Assembly: GCF_039941015.1 (NCBI RefSeq) | Contig: NZ_JBDVFI010000095.1 | DNA from: Sedimentitalea sp039941015 | GTDB taxonomy: Bacteria > Pseudomonadota > Alphaproteobacteria > Rhodobacterales > Rhodobacteraceae | Strand: one strand, 5' to 3' | Length of the DNA stretch: 64,000 bases | Shown: piece after piece, positions 33,973 through 42,458 of the stretch | Position numbering within the stretch: the first letter of the stretch is position 1 | Layout of the letters: each line of letters starts with the position of its first letter | Made by a program: the position numbers and the translations under genes | Notes under the pieces: generated by a model | Databases searched by the model: none | What the model was told of the DNA's origin: nothing | The model's input: only the letters and a program-made list of their open reading frames with translations

Positions 33973-35112
33973 TCACAGGGACCTCGCAATCAACTCTTTC
34001 ATGATTTCGTTGGTGCCGCCGTAAATCCGTTGAACCCGCGCGTCCGTCCACATTTCGGCAATCGCATATTCCTGCATATATCCATAGCCGCCATGTAGCT
34101 GGAGGCAAGCATCAAGGACTTGTCCCTGCGTATCGGTGGCCCAGTATTTTGCCATCGCGGCTTTCTCTACACTGAGTTCGCCGGCGATCAGATCGCCGAT
34201 GCACTCGTTCAGGAATGCCTCGGTCACCGCAAGTTTAGTCTTGCACTCGGCCAACTGAAACCGCGTGTTCTGAAACTGCAGAAGGTTGTCGCCAAATGCC
34301 TCGCGTTCCTTGCAATAGGCGATCGTGCGCTCGATGCCGCCCTGCATGGAACCGACGGATTCAGCGGCGATGATCAGACGCTCCTGCGGCAATTGCTGCA
34401 TCATCTGGTAAAACCCGCGACCCTCTTCGCCGCCGAGGATGTTTTCGGGCGGGATCTCGACGTTGTCAAAGAACAACTCGGACGTATCCGACGCGTGTTT
34501 GCCAATCTTTTCAAGATTGCGTCCGCGGGTGAACCCGGCGGCGCCTTCGGTTTCGACGGCGACCAGAGAGATACCCTTGGCCCCAAGTGATGGATCGGTT
34601 TTGGCCGCCACGAGGATCAAATCCGCATGCTGCCCGTTGGTGATGAAGGTTTTCTGTCCGCTCAGGCGATAGGCATTGCCCTCGCGAACGGCCTTTGTCT
34701 TGATCGACTGAACATCCGATCCGGCCGAGGGCTCAGTCATCGCCAGCGCACCGACCATTTCGCCGCTCGCCATTTTGGGGAGCCAGGATTTTTTCTGTGC
34801 CTCGGACCCGAAGGCCAGAATGTAATGCGCCACGATTCCGGAATGGATGCCATTCCCCCAACTCGCAAGATTGGCGCGCGCCGCTTCGATCACGATGGCT
34901 GCTTCATGGCCAAAATCACCACCTGCGCCGCCGTATTCTTCTGGCATGGATGCGCAGAGCAAACCAAGCTCGCCCGCCTGTCCCCATGTACTCTTGTCCA
35001 TCTCGCCCTGCGTGCGCCATTTCTCGATTTGCGGCACCCATTCTTCGGTAAAGAATGTGCGGGCCATGTCGGCCAGCATCTCGTGCTCTTCGGTCTTCCA
35101 GCTCGGGGTCAT
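33973..35112 (-). CDS. Acyl-CoA dehydrogenase, 379 aa
   Basis: This FAD enzyme oxidises an acyl-CoA to its 2,3-enoyl-CoA and passes electrons to ETF. N-terminal helical domain, central FAD-binding 'ALAMTEPSAGSDVQSIKT', and a C-terminal domain with 'LQLHGGYGYMQEYAIAEM..DARVQRIYGGTNEI' (the FAD/Arg-rich ending) are all in place. The catalytic base cannot be pinned with certainty; the late 'YGGTNE' Glu is the likely one. It follows the 593-aa dehydrogenase gene with a 62-nt gap. Length is typical of short/medium/branched-chain enzymes. Chain length specificity is unknown. Confidence 0.92.
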   Translation of the reverse strand: MTPSWKTEEHEMLADMARTFFTEEWVPQIEKWRTQGEMDKSTWGQAGELGLLCASMPEEYGGAGGDFGHEAAIVIEAARANLASWGNGIHSGIVAHYILAFGSEAQKKSWLPKMASGEMVGALAMTEPSAGSDVQSIKTKAVREGNAYRLSGQKTFITNGQHADLILVAAKTDPSLGAKGISLVAVETEGAAGFTRGRNLEKIGKHASDTSELFFDNVEIPPENILGGEEGRGFYQMMQQLPQERLIIAAESVGSMQGGIERTIAYCKEREAFGDNLLQFQNTRFQLAECKTKLAVTEAFLNECIGDLIAGELSVEKAAMAKYWATDTQGQVLDACLQLHGGYGYMQEYAIAEMWTDARVQRIYGGTNEIMKELIARSL

Positions 35113-35174
35113 GGTCGATCCTCGGGTATCGGGCGGTTTGCGCGGCGACGGTTAATGCCGCCGCGCGTGTTCAA

Positions 35175-36956
35175 TCAGAAGTTTGCGGCCTCAAGCGCCA
35201 TAACAGTATCTGCACCGCTCTGGATGCGGGTCAGGTGCATCGTGGTCGCGGGAAGGCGGCGTGCCATGTAGTAGCGCCCGGTTGCCAGTTTGGTCTCGTA
35301 GAATGTCGCGTCCGAAGTTCCGGAGGCCAGTGCATCCAGCGACGCCTTGCCCATCTGCGCCCACATCAGGCCGAGGCAGACATGACCAAACATGTGCATA
35401 AAGTCGGTGGATCCGGCCAGCGCATTGTTGGGGTTCTTCATGCCGTTCTGCATGAAGTACATCCCGGCAGCCTGCAGGTCTTTTGACGCAGCCTTGAGCG
35501 GTTCGAGATAGTCACGGTCGAAATCCTCGTTCTGGCCGGAATTCTCTTTGATATAGCTTTTGACCATCTCAAAGAACGCCATCACGTGCTTGCCTCCGTC
35601 CTGCGCCAGCTTGCGGCCGACGAGATCAAGCGCCTGAACGCCGTTTGCGCCTTCGTAGATCATCGCGATACGGGCATCGCGGGTGAACTGCGACATGCCC
35701 CATTCCTCGATGTACCCATGCCCACCATAAACCTGCTGAGCCTGAACGGTCATGTCGTAGCCTTCGTCAGTGAGAAAGCCCTTGATAACCGGTGTCAGCA
35801 GCGAAATGAGACCATCTGCATCCTTGTCGCTGTTGCGATGTGCACGGTCGATCATGACGGCGCCCCACAGGATAAAGGCACGCGCACCCTCGGCAAAGCT
35901 CTTCTGGTCCATCAGGCTGCGGCGGATATCCGGGTGTACGATCAGCGGATCGGCAGGACCGTCCGGGTTCTTGGCACCGGTGACATCGCGGCCTTGCAGC
36001 CGGTCCTTGGCGTATTCGACGGCGTTCTGATAGGCGGCTTCGGCTTGGCTCAGCCCCTGCATGCCGACCCCCAGACGGGCCTCGTTCATCATGGTGAACA
36101 TGGCGCGCATGCCTTTGTGCTCTTCGCCGAGCAGATAGCCGGTTGCTTCATCATAATTCATCACGCAGGTCGAGTTGCCGTGGATGCCCATTTTTTCTTC
36201 GATGTTGCCACAGGCGACGCCGTTGCGCGCGCCAAGGCTGCCATCTTCGTTGACCAGGAACTTGGGCACGATGAAAAGCGACACGCCTTTGATGCCCTCG
36301 GGCCCACCGGTGATCTTGGCCAGAACCAGATGCACGATGTTGCCGGCCATGTCATGTTCACCAGCCGAGATGAAAATCTTCTGGCCGCTGATCTTGTAGC
36401 TGCCGTCGTCCTGCGGTTCTGCCTTAGTGCGCATCAGGCCAAGATCTGTGCCGCAATGGGGCTCGGTCAGGTTCATGGTGCCGGTCCATTCGCAGGACAC
36501 CATCTTGGGCAGATAGGTGTCTTTCTGTGCGTCTGTGCCATGTGCCAGAATTGCGCTGGCCGCGCCATGTGTCAGGCCCTGATACATGGTAAAGGCCTGG
36601 TTGGAGGCCGAAAACATCTCGCCCACGGCGGTGCCGATCACGTAGGGCATGTTTTGCCCGCCGTATTGCTCGGGCATGTCCAGACCGGGCCAGCCGCCTT
36701 CTTTCACCTTCTCAAACGCATCCTTGAACCCTGTCGGAGTCCGCACGACACCGTTTTCAAGGGCACAGCCTTCTTTATCGCCCACCACGTTCAGCGGCTG
36801 CAGCACTTCAGAGCTGATCTTGCCGGCTTCTTCCAGAATTGCGCTGGTGAAATCGGGCTCAAGCTCGTCATAGCCGGGAATTCCCGCCTCGGTGATGTTC
36901 AGCACGTCATGCAGAATGAACTGCATATCCTTGGTTGGGGCTACATAGCTGGGCAT
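35175..36956 (-). CDS. Acyl-CoA dehydrogenase, DmdC-like, 593 aa
   Basis: This is a long acyl-CoA dehydrogenase with a C-terminal extension. The core carries 'TMNLTEPHCGTDLGLMRTKAE' and 'QVYGGHGYIEEWGMSQFTRDARIAMIYEGANGVQALDL'. The last ~130 residues form the extra helical domain. The family includes roseobacter DmdC (3-methylmercaptopropionyl-CoA dehydrogenase), but members also act in fatty-acid oxidation, so DmdC identity is not claimed. AGGAGG precedes the ATG at 36956. It is 45 nt after the MerR regulator gene on the same strand, and the two probably share a promoter. Confidence 0.9.
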   Translation of the reverse strand: MPSYVAPTKDMQFILHDVLNITEAGIPGYDELEPDFTSAILEEAGKISSEVLQPLNVVGDKEGCALENGVVRTPTGFKDAFEKVKEGGWPGLDMPEQYGGQNMPYVIGTAVGEMFSASNQAFTMYQGLTHGAASAILAHGTDAQKDTYLPKMVSCEWTGTMNLTEPHCGTDLGLMRTKAEPQDDGSYKISGQKIFISAGEHDMAGNIVHLVLAKITGGPEGIKGVSLFIVPKFLVNEDGSLGARNGVACGNIEEKMGIHGNSTCVMNYDEATGYLLGEEHKGMRAMFTMMNEARLGVGMQGLSQAEAAYQNAVEYAKDRLQGRDVTGAKNPDGPADPLIVHPDIRRSLMDQKSFAEGARAFILWGAVMIDRAHRNSDKDADGLISLLTPVIKGFLTDEGYDMTVQAQQVYGGHGYIEEWGMSQFTRDARIAMIYEGANGVQALDLVGRKLAQDGGKHVMAFFEMVKSYIKENSGQNEDFDRDYLEPLKAASKDLQAAGMYFMQNGMKNPNNALAGSTDFMHMFGHVCLGLMWAQMGKASLDALASGTSDATFYETKLATGRYYMARRLPATTMHLTRIQSGADTVMALEAANF

Positions 36957-37001
36957 GTGGGGATCCTCCTGGTGGAATGGTCTGGCGCGCGCCGATCAGT
37001 G

Positions 37002-37403
37002 CTATTCGGCGGCTTTGCTGGTGGTTACGTTGGATTCGATAATCTTGCCGGCCCAGTCGATCTGGGTCTGCAGTTCGCCGATGGCCTGGGTCAGCTCATC
37101 GCGCTTTTCTTCCATTTCAGACAACCGCTCTTTGGCGATCTCATAGGCGCGCAGCAATTGTGTATGCTGTTGGTCACCCATCTGGTAGAGATCAAGAAGC
37201 TGGCGAATTTCCTCAAGGCTGAACCCAAAGCGCTTGCCGCGCAGGATTAGCTTGAGACGTCCGCGGTCACGGCGGGTAAACAGGCGTTTCTGTCCGTCCC
37301 GTTCCGGGAACAGCAATTCCTTGGACTCATAAAAGCGCAGAGTCCGCGGGGTGACGTCAAAGGCGTCGCACATTTCGCGGATTGTCATCATGTCATCGGT
37401 CAT
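37002..37403 (-). CDS. MerR-family regulator of acyl-CoA dehydrogenase operon
   Basis: The 133-aa protein has a winged HTH at residues 7-31 ('TIREMCDAFDVTPRTLRFYE'), a 'RLKLILRGKRFGFSLEEIRQLLDLY' second helix-turn segment, and a C-terminal coiled coil (about 80-120) for dimerisation. It lacks the cysteine metal-binding loop of MerR or CueR, and resembles the MerR proteins that control branched-chain or fatty-acid oxidation (LiuR-like). The start MTDDMMTIREM at 37403 was chosen over an in-frame ATG at 37601, as upstream residues are unconserved. A dyad lies upstream. An acyl-CoA-type ligand is inferred. Confidence 0.85.
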   Translation of the reverse strand: MTDDMMTIREMCDAFDVTPRTLRFYESKELLFPERDGQKRLFTRRDRGRLKLILRGKRFGFSLEEIRQLLDLYQMGDQQHTQLLRAYEIAKERLSEMEEKRDELTQAIGELQTQIDWAGKIIESNVTTSKAAE

Positions 37404-37472
37404 CGGTTTATCTCTCAGGTTTCGCTTGGCAGCCGTGAGATGTGTGCCTCTGGCTGCGGTTACAACATGAGA

Positions 37473-37503
37473 TTGACGTTGACGTAACCGGAACGCTACG
37501 TCA
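37473..37503. promoter_or_regulatory. Putative MerR (LiuR-type) operator
   Basis: TTGACGTTGACGTAA at 37473-37487 resembles the palindromic ACGT-rich sites I recall for LiuR. A further perfect dyad TGACGTA (37480-37486) / TACGTCA (37497-37503) with a 10-nt spacer overlaps it, and another TTTGACGT lies at 37511. It sits about 70 nt before the regulator start, suggesting autoregulation. Confidence 0.55.
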
Positions 37504-37647
37504 CGGGGAATTTGACGTGGGATAAAGCAAGTTTTTGCTAGCCGAGGCGCGCGAGATACGCGTAGCGGGCTGACCGCTTGCACAGGGTATCGATGGTACA
37601 AGAAGTAGAGAAAGTCGTGTCAGAGTCTCATTATTTCATGCGCTTGC

Positions 37648-38106
37648 TCATTCAGGAACGTGGCGTCGGAGCACACTGAGCATCCGGTTTCCGTCGCATC
37701 CTTGGAAGTTCAACTTGCAACGATTACGCCACTGTATAATTGCTCCAGGAACAAATCGGAACTTTTCTGTATTCGTATCAATAGTGAGGCTTCCCAGAGC
37801 ATTTGGAGGCGTATCGAAACGATCAGCCCAACTGGGCACATGCATTCTTTGCATCTCCGAAAAATGAAACTCCGCTCCCACTGGGAGGAACTTGATAGAG
37901 TGATCGTCAACGATGATCCTGCTAACGTTTCTTGCCGAAAAAAGTAGTAAAGCGCCAAAGGCCAGCAAGCCAATCGCAGCAATCAGAAGTCGCGTCGACC
38001 ACTCGAAGAAGAGCAAGCCAAAGCTAAGCGATCCAAGAACAGCAAGAAGCAATCCGGTAACCATGTTGAGCCTTCTGGACACCTGAAATACCTCTTGGTT
38101 GGCCAT
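37648..38106 (-). CDS. Two-helix membrane protein with cytoplasmic domain, 152 aa
   Basis: The protein has a short N-terminal tail, two closely spaced membrane helices (about residues 14-34 and 38-57), and a ~90-residue soluble C-terminal domain with beta-rich character. It may be a PH-like or YcxB-like domain but I cannot confirm this. GGAG lies before the ATG at 38106. Codon use is more AT-rich than neighbours, which may mean transfer. Function is unknown. It is transcribed alone on the minus strand, 188 nt downstream of the second MerR gene. Confidence 0.65.
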   Translation of the reverse strand: MANQEVFQVSRRLNMVTGLLLAVLGSLSFGLLFFEWSTRLLIAAIGLLAFGALLLFSARNVSRIIVDDHSIKFLPVGAEFHFSEMQRMHVPSWADRFDTPPNALGSLTIDTNTEKFRFVPGAIIQWRNRCKLNFQGCDGNRMLSVLRRHVPE

Positions 38107-38189
38107 GACCGCTCCTTCCAGTCGCGTCGATTGGGTCCTAAACGTTCAGGAACGGGAGGTGTCTCTGGCAACCGCTAAATGACCACACT

Positions 38190-38229
38190 CTTTACGTAGC
38201 GGCTTCATTCTTTACGTAGCGGCTTCATT
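38190..38229. repeat. Perfect 20-bp tandem duplication
   Basis: CTTTACGTAGCGGCTTCATT occurs twice without gap, at 38190-38209 and 38210-38229. It lies upstream of the 38106 gene. It includes a TTTACGTA element similar to MerR/LiuR half-sites, so it could be a duplicated operator. Confidence 0.75.
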
Positions 38230-38294
38230 AGCGAATATTGAAACTCAGGTTTCGGCCTGTTTTCCCGGCCCCCAATAGCAACATGATACCGGGG

Positions 38295-38663
38295 TCACGA
38301 AACAGCGCGAGCGGTCTCGTCGCGCAGGTCTTTCAGTTCCTGCATGGCTTCGTCAATCTGTGAGCGCTGGCTTTCGAGTTCGCTCATCTGCCGGTCGGCC
38401 ATTTCGACAAAGGCCTGCATCTGCGCCGCAGTGCCTTCCTTTTCATAGATCAGCAGCCATTGGCGGATTTCTTCCAGCGAAAAGCCATATTTTCGCCCGC
38501 GCAGGATCAGCTTCATGCGCGCAGATTCGCGCGGCCCGTAGAACCGTGCGCGCCCTTCGCGGTCGGGCTGCAGCAGTTCGATATATTCATAATAGCGGAG
38601 TGTCCGCGGTGTGACGTCGAACTCTGCGCACATTTCCTTGAACGACAATTGCATGTCAGCCAT
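38295..38663 (-). CDS. MerR-family regulator, paralogue of the 37002-37403 gene
   Basis: The 122-aa protein shares the plan of the first MerR gene: HTH 'SFKEMCAEFDVTPRTLRYYEYIELL', second half 'MKLILRGRKYGFSLEEIRQWL', and a C-terminal coiled coil. No metal-binding cysteines are seen. The start is assigned to the ATG complementary to 38661-38663 because GGGGAG is 9 nt upstream; the ATG two codons earlier is too close. It lies 120 nt from the divergent thioesterase genes, which it may regulate. The inducer is unknown. Confidence 0.82.
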   Translation of the reverse strand: MADMQLSFKEMCAEFDVTPRTLRYYEYIELLQPDREGRARFYGPRESARMKLILRGRKYGFSLEEIRQWLLIYEKEGTAAQMQAFVEMADRQMSELESQRSQIDEAMQELKDLRDETARAVS

Positions 38664-38783
38664 CTGCATCTACTCCCCGATGCTCAAAGCGTAAAATGAT
38701 GTCCGGGCGAGCGCAACAGGTGGGCTTGCCCTTTTGATGCCGGGCTGTTCATAAAGACGCCGGAACAAGCAAGGACGGCACAA

Positions 38784-39203
38784 ATGGTGGACAAGGCCCA
38801 ACTCGCACGGCATTTCATCGAGGCAATTCCGCATTGTCGGGCGCTTGGCATGGAGCTGACGGATATCGGCGAGGGGATGGCCGTTATCGAGATGCCCTAT
38901 GCTGACAAGCTGGTCGGCGATCCAAAGACCGGGGTCATTCATGGTGGCGCGGTTTCGGCGATCATGGACACCTGTTGCGGTGCCGCCGTGATGAGCCATC
39001 CGGCGGCACCGGGCGGAACGGCCACCATTGACCTGCGCATCGACTATATGCGCGGCGCGACACCGGGCCAAAAGATTGTCACCAAAGCCCATTGTTACCA
39101 GATCACCCGAAACGTCGCATTCGTGCGGGCGACTGCATTCGATGATGACGCTGACCGCCCGGTTGCCACCGCAGCCGGGTCTTTCACCGTGGAGAAAGCC
39201 TGA
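38784..39203 (+). CDS. PaaI-type hotdog thioesterase (first of a pair)
   Basis: The 139-aa protein has a hotdog fold with the 'TGVIHGGAVSAIMDT' signature of PaaI-family thioesterases, which hydrolyse acyl-CoA. The Asp in 'HGGAVSAIMD' and the N-terminal 'GEGMAVIEMPY' strand fit. AAGGA precedes the ATG. The ATG of the next gene overlaps this stop (TGATGG). Substrate unknown; likely an acyl-CoA formed in the catabolic operons nearby. Confidence 0.88.
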   Translation: MVDKAQLARHFIEAIPHCRALGMELTDIGEGMAVIEMPYADKLVGDPKTGVIHGGAVSAIMDTCCGAAVMSHPAAPGGTATIDLRIDYMRGATPGQKIVTKAHCYQITRNVAFVRATAFDDDADRPVATAAGSFTVEKA

Positions 39204-39724
39204 TGGCGCGACCCCGTCCCGAACCGATGCAAGTGGTTAAAAAACGCCGGGATGCCGCGCTGAATGCGCTGGTTCATGGGGTGCCGTATATTCAGTTTCT
39301 CGGAATCGAATTTGAACGGCGTGGCGATGAGTTGACCGGCCTGCTGAATTTCGACGAAAAACTGATCGGCAACCCGTTTCTGCCCGCGATCCACGGCGGG
39401 GTGACGGCGGCGTTTCTTGAAACCACATCGGTCATTACGCTCAGCTGGGCCTATCTGTGGCCTGACATCGAGTCTGGTGCGATTGATCTTGACCAGATGG
39501 CGGCTGGTGATCTGCCACGTCTTCCCAAGACCATCGGGTTCACCGTGGATTACCTGCGCTCGGGCTTGCCGCGTGACGCCTATGCCCGCGCGACGGTCAG
39601 CCGCGCGGGGCGTCGCTATGCGTCGGTGCGGGTCGAGGCGTGGCAGGACAATCGCGACAAGTTGTTCGCGCAGGCGACAGGGCGATTCCTGATGCCGCCC
39701 CAGGGCGTTCGGGATGGCAGCTGA
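39203..39724 (+). CDS. PaaI-type hotdog thioesterase (second of a pair)
   Basis: The 173-aa protein is a second hotdog thioesterase, diverged from its neighbour, with 'AIHGGVTAAFLETTSVITL' as signature. An N-terminal helical extension and an insert near residue 95 lengthen it. It is coupled to the upstream gene by a 1-nt overlap and to the MATE gene by an 11-nt overlap. The two thioesterases may form a heteromeric enzyme, but that is inference. Confidence 0.85.
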   Translation: MARPRPEPMQVVKKRRDAALNALVHGVPYIQFLGIEFERRGDELTGLLNFDEKLIGNPFLPAIHGGVTAAFLETTSVITLSWAYLWPDIESGAIDLDQMAAGDLPRLPKTIGFTVDYLRSGLPRDAYARATVSRAGRRYASVRVEAWQDNRDKLFAQATGRFLMPPQGVRDGS

Positions 39725-41045
39725 GACTGCAGAGCAGATTACGCATCGGCGTGTCCTCAAGATCGCCGTACCCATCGTGATTTCCAACGCCACGGTGCCG
39801 ATCCTTGGTGCGGTGGATACCGGAGTCGTTGGCCAACTTGGCGAGGCTGCGCCCATTGGTGCGGTGGGCATCGGTGCGATCATCATCTCGTCGCTCTACT
39901 GGTTCTTCGGCTTTCTACGCATGGGCACCACCGGGCTGACTGGGCAGGCACTCGGGGCAGGGCGTATGGACGAGGTCACGGCCCTGTTGACCCGCGCCGT
40001 CCTCATCGGTGCGGTTGGCGGGCTGGCCATCCTGTCGCTGCAGATGCCGTTGTTCTGGGCGGCGTTTCAGGTTTCCCCGGCCTCGGCAGAGGTCGAAGGG
40101 CTGGCGCGCGGATACATGGCGATCCGGGTCTGGTCGGCCCCGGCGTCGATCGCGATATTCGGCATCACGGGGTGGCTGATCGCACAGGAACGCACCCGCG
40201 CCGTGCTGGTGTTGCAGGTCTGGATGAACGGTCTGAACATTGTTCTGGACCTGTGGTTCGTGCTTGGCCTTGACTGGGGGGTGAATGGTGTGGCCTTTGC
40301 CACGTTTCTGGCGGAATGGAGCGGTCTGGCGCTGGCGCTCTGGCTGTGCCGTGACACTTTTGCCACCCCTGCCTGGCGCGACTGGGCGCTGGTTTTTGAC
40401 AAGGTGCGCCTGCGCCGGATGCTGTTGGTCAATGTCGACATCCTGATCCGCTCGCTGATGCTGATGGGGATCTTTGTGTCGTTCCTGTTTCTGGGGTCCG
40501 ATTTTGGCGACGTGACGCTGGCGGCGAACCAGATCCTTCTGCAATTCATCGAAATCACCGCCTATGCGCTGGACGGGTTTGCCTTTGCAGCCGAAGCACT
40601 AGTCGGGCAGGCGGTTGGCAAGGCCAGCGTCGCACGGCTGCGCCGCAGTATCGGACTTGCCTCGGTCTGGGCGCTGGTGGGGACGCTGCTGCTGTCGTTG
40701 GCCTTCCTGCTCTGGGGCGGGGCAATCGTCGACCTGATGGCCAAATCGGTCGAGGTTCGAGCCGAGGCGCGCAACTATCTGAACTATATGCTGCTGGTCC
40801 CGGTTCTGGGCGTCGCAAGCTGGATGCTTGACGGGGTCTTTATCGGCGCGACGCGCACGGCAGACATGCGCAACATGTCGATCCTGTCGACCGGTGCCTT
40901 TGTGATCGCGGTGGCTGTGCTGGTCCCGACCTATGGCAATCACGGGCTGTGGATCGCGTTCCTGTTTTCGTTTGTCGCGCGGGCGGTGACACTGGGTGCG
41001 CGTTATCCCGCTTTGGAACGCGCGACCGCAGCCGGTGCGCTCTAG
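39714..41045 (+). CDS. MATE-family efflux transporter (DinF type)
   Basis: The 443-aa inner-membrane protein has twelve predicted helices. 'IAVPIVISNATVPILGAVDTGVVGQLG' in the first two helices, and the second MATE repeat beginning near 'LLVNVDILIRSLMLMGIF', match the MATE/DinF family of Na+- or H+-coupled exporters. The start overlaps the thioesterase gene by 11 nt. It ends 13 nt before a convergent gene with no terminator. Substrate unknown; the coupling suggests it may export a product or toxic relative of the thioesterase reaction. Confidence 0.88.
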   Translation: MAAETAEQITHRRVLKIAVPIVISNATVPILGAVDTGVVGQLGEAAPIGAVGIGAIIISSLYWFFGFLRMGTTGLTGQALGAGRMDEVTALLTRAVLIGAVGGLAILSLQMPLFWAAFQVSPASAEVEGLARGYMAIRVWSAPASIAIFGITGWLIAQERTRAVLVLQVWMNGLNIVLDLWFVLGLDWGVNGVAFATFLAEWSGLALALWLCRDTFATPAWRDWALVFDKVRLRRMLLVNVDILIRSLMLMGIFVSFLFLGSDFGDVTLAANQILLQFIEITAYALDGFAFAAEALVGQAVGKASVARLRRSIGLASVWALVGTLLLSLAFLLWGGAIVDLMAKSVEVRAEARNYLNYMLLVPVLGVASWMLDGVFIGATRTADMRNMSILSTGAFVIAVAVLVPTYGNHGLWIAFLFSFVARAVTLGARYPALERATAAGAL

Positions 41046-41058
41046 GTCCTGTCAGCGT

Positions 41059-41403
41059 TCAGAGCAGTTCCAGTACCCGTTCGGGGGGTCGCCCGATCAC
41101 GGCCTGCCGACCAGAAACCGCCAGCGGGCGTTCGATCAGGATCGGATGCTCGGCCATGGCTTGCAGCAGGGCATCATCGTCATCCGTCTTGCTCAGGCCA
41201 AGTTCGCGAAACAGTTTCTCGCCGGTGCGCATCATCTCGATCACCGGTGGGCGGCCAAGCGCTGCGTGTGCATGTCTCAGCTCTTGCAGTGTCGGAACGT
41301 CTTCAAGATACCGCCGTTCGCGAAACGCCGCTCCGCTTTGGGACAGCAGAGCCACTGCCTGCCGCGACTTCGAACACCGCGGGTTGTGCCAGATATCGAT
41401 CAT
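41059..41403 (-). CDS. arsC: ArsC-family glutaredoxin-type arsenate reductase
   Basis: The 114-aa protein has a thioredoxin fold with the catalytic Cys10 in 'HNPRCSKSR'. 'ERPLAVSGRQAVIGRPPERVLEL' at the C-terminus carries the arginine contacts of the ArsC/YffB family. It would reduce arsenate to arsenite with glutathione and glutaredoxin. No arsR, arsB or acr3 gene lies near, so a YffB-like or general role is possible. It overlaps pyrD by 4 nt at the end of the DUF952-pyrD-arsC operon. Confidence 0.82.
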   Translation of the reverse strand: MIDIWHNPRCSKSRQAVALLSQSGAAFRERRYLEDVPTLQELRHAHAALGRPPVIEMMRTGEKLFRELGLSKTDDDDALLQAMAEHPILIERPLAVSGRQAVIGRPPERVLELL

Positions 41404-42458
41404 AGCCAGTCCTCTCGTTTGCTGCCGACAGCCTCTGCGACATTGCCAAATCCGTCCCGTTCCAGCAATCGGTCCAAACCGGTCGCGATCTCGCCAACGA
41501 GGGAGAGCCCGCCAAAAACCAGCGCGGTATATAGTTGGACCGCCGACGCACCTGCACAGATCTTGGCATAGGCTTGCTCAGCATTGCCAATCCCGCCGAC
41601 GCCGATCAGGGGAATGTCACCGTCCAGCAGCGCGCTTAGTCGCGCTAGCACGCGGGTCGAGCGATCAAACAGCGGCGCACCCGAAAGACCACCGGTTTGG
41701 TCACGATGTGGGCTTTGCAATCCGTCCCGCGACAGGGTTGTGTTTGTCGCGATGATTGCATCCACATGCGCTTCACGGGCCACGTGGGCGATGTCTGCCA
41801 ATTCCGCCTGATCCAGATCGGGCGCGACTTTTAGGAACACGGGCAGAGGGCCCGCCAGTTCCGTACAGGCCTCCATCACACCGCCGAGCAAGGCCGCCAA
41901 GGCCGCCTTGCCTTGCAAATCGCGCAGCTTTTCGGTGTTGGGAGAAGAGACATTGACCGTGGCGAAATCGAGATGCGCGCCGCAATGGCGCAGCACGCTG
42001 GCAAAATCACCGGGCCGATCCGTACTGTCCTTGTTGGCCCCGAGGTTCAGGCCAATCACCGCATTGCGTGGTCGTTTGGCCAGCCTTGCGCCGATCGCCT
42101 CCATCCCCTGATTGTTGAACCCAAACCGATTGATCGCAGCGCGGTCCTCGGTCAGGCGAAACAGGCGCGGGCGTGGGTTTCCAGGCTGCGGGCGCGGCGT
42201 GGCGGCACCCACCTCGACAAAGCCGAAACCGGCGCGCGACAACGGGGCGAGGGCTTCGGCATTTTTGTCAAAGCCGGCGGCAAGGCCTACGGGATTGGGC
42301 AGCGCTAGCCCGGCCACGTTGGTGCGCAGCCGGTCCGAAGTGATCGGCCCCGGCGCGGTGGTCAGCCCGGTTTGCAGCGCCCGCATTGCAAGCCCATGCG
42401 CGGTTTCAGGATCCACCCGATGCAGCGCCGCGAGCCCGAGTTTCTCCAGTACGCTCAC
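41400..42458 (-). CDS. pyrD: Dihydroorotate dehydrogenase (quinone), class 2
   Basis: PyrD oxidises dihydroorotate to orotate in pyrimidine synthesis and passes electrons to quinone at the membrane. The protein is 352 aa with the N-terminal helical quinone tunnel (about 1-40) expected of class 2. FMN and active-site stretches include 'NLGANKDS', 'NVSSPNTEKLRDLQG' with the catalytic Ser, 'KVAPDLD', 'ATNTT' and 'GGLSGAPLF'. The start is GTG at 42458, with GGAGG 7 nt upstream, inside the DUF952 stop (GTGA overlap). Confidence 0.96.
   Translation of the reverse strand: MSVLEKLGLAALHRVDPETAHGLAMRALQTGLTTAPGPITSDRLRTNVAGLALPNPVGLAAGFDKNAEALAPLSRAGFGFVEVGAATPRPQPGNPRPRLFRLTEDRAAINRFGFNNQGMEAIGARLAKRPRNAVIGLNLGANKDSTDRPGDFASVLRHCGAHLDFATVNVSSPNTEKLRDLQGKAALAALLGGVMEACTELAGPLPVFLKVAPDLDQAELADIAHVAREAHVDAIIATNTTLSRDGLQSPHRDQTGGLSGAPLFDRSTRVLARLSALLDGDIPLIGVGGIGNAEQAYAKICAGASAVQLYTALVFGGLSLVGEIATGLDRLLERDGFGNVAEAVGSKREDWL

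Noticed and set aside
33836..34024. Small plus-strand frame in the GST-dehydrogenase gap
   Set aside because: It runs through the repeat element and across the dehydrogenase 3' end, with no ribosome site or domain.
35586..37250. Long plus-strand frame opposite the 593-aa dehydrogenase
   Set aside because: Same reasons as above: antisense to a conserved gene and low-complexity composition.
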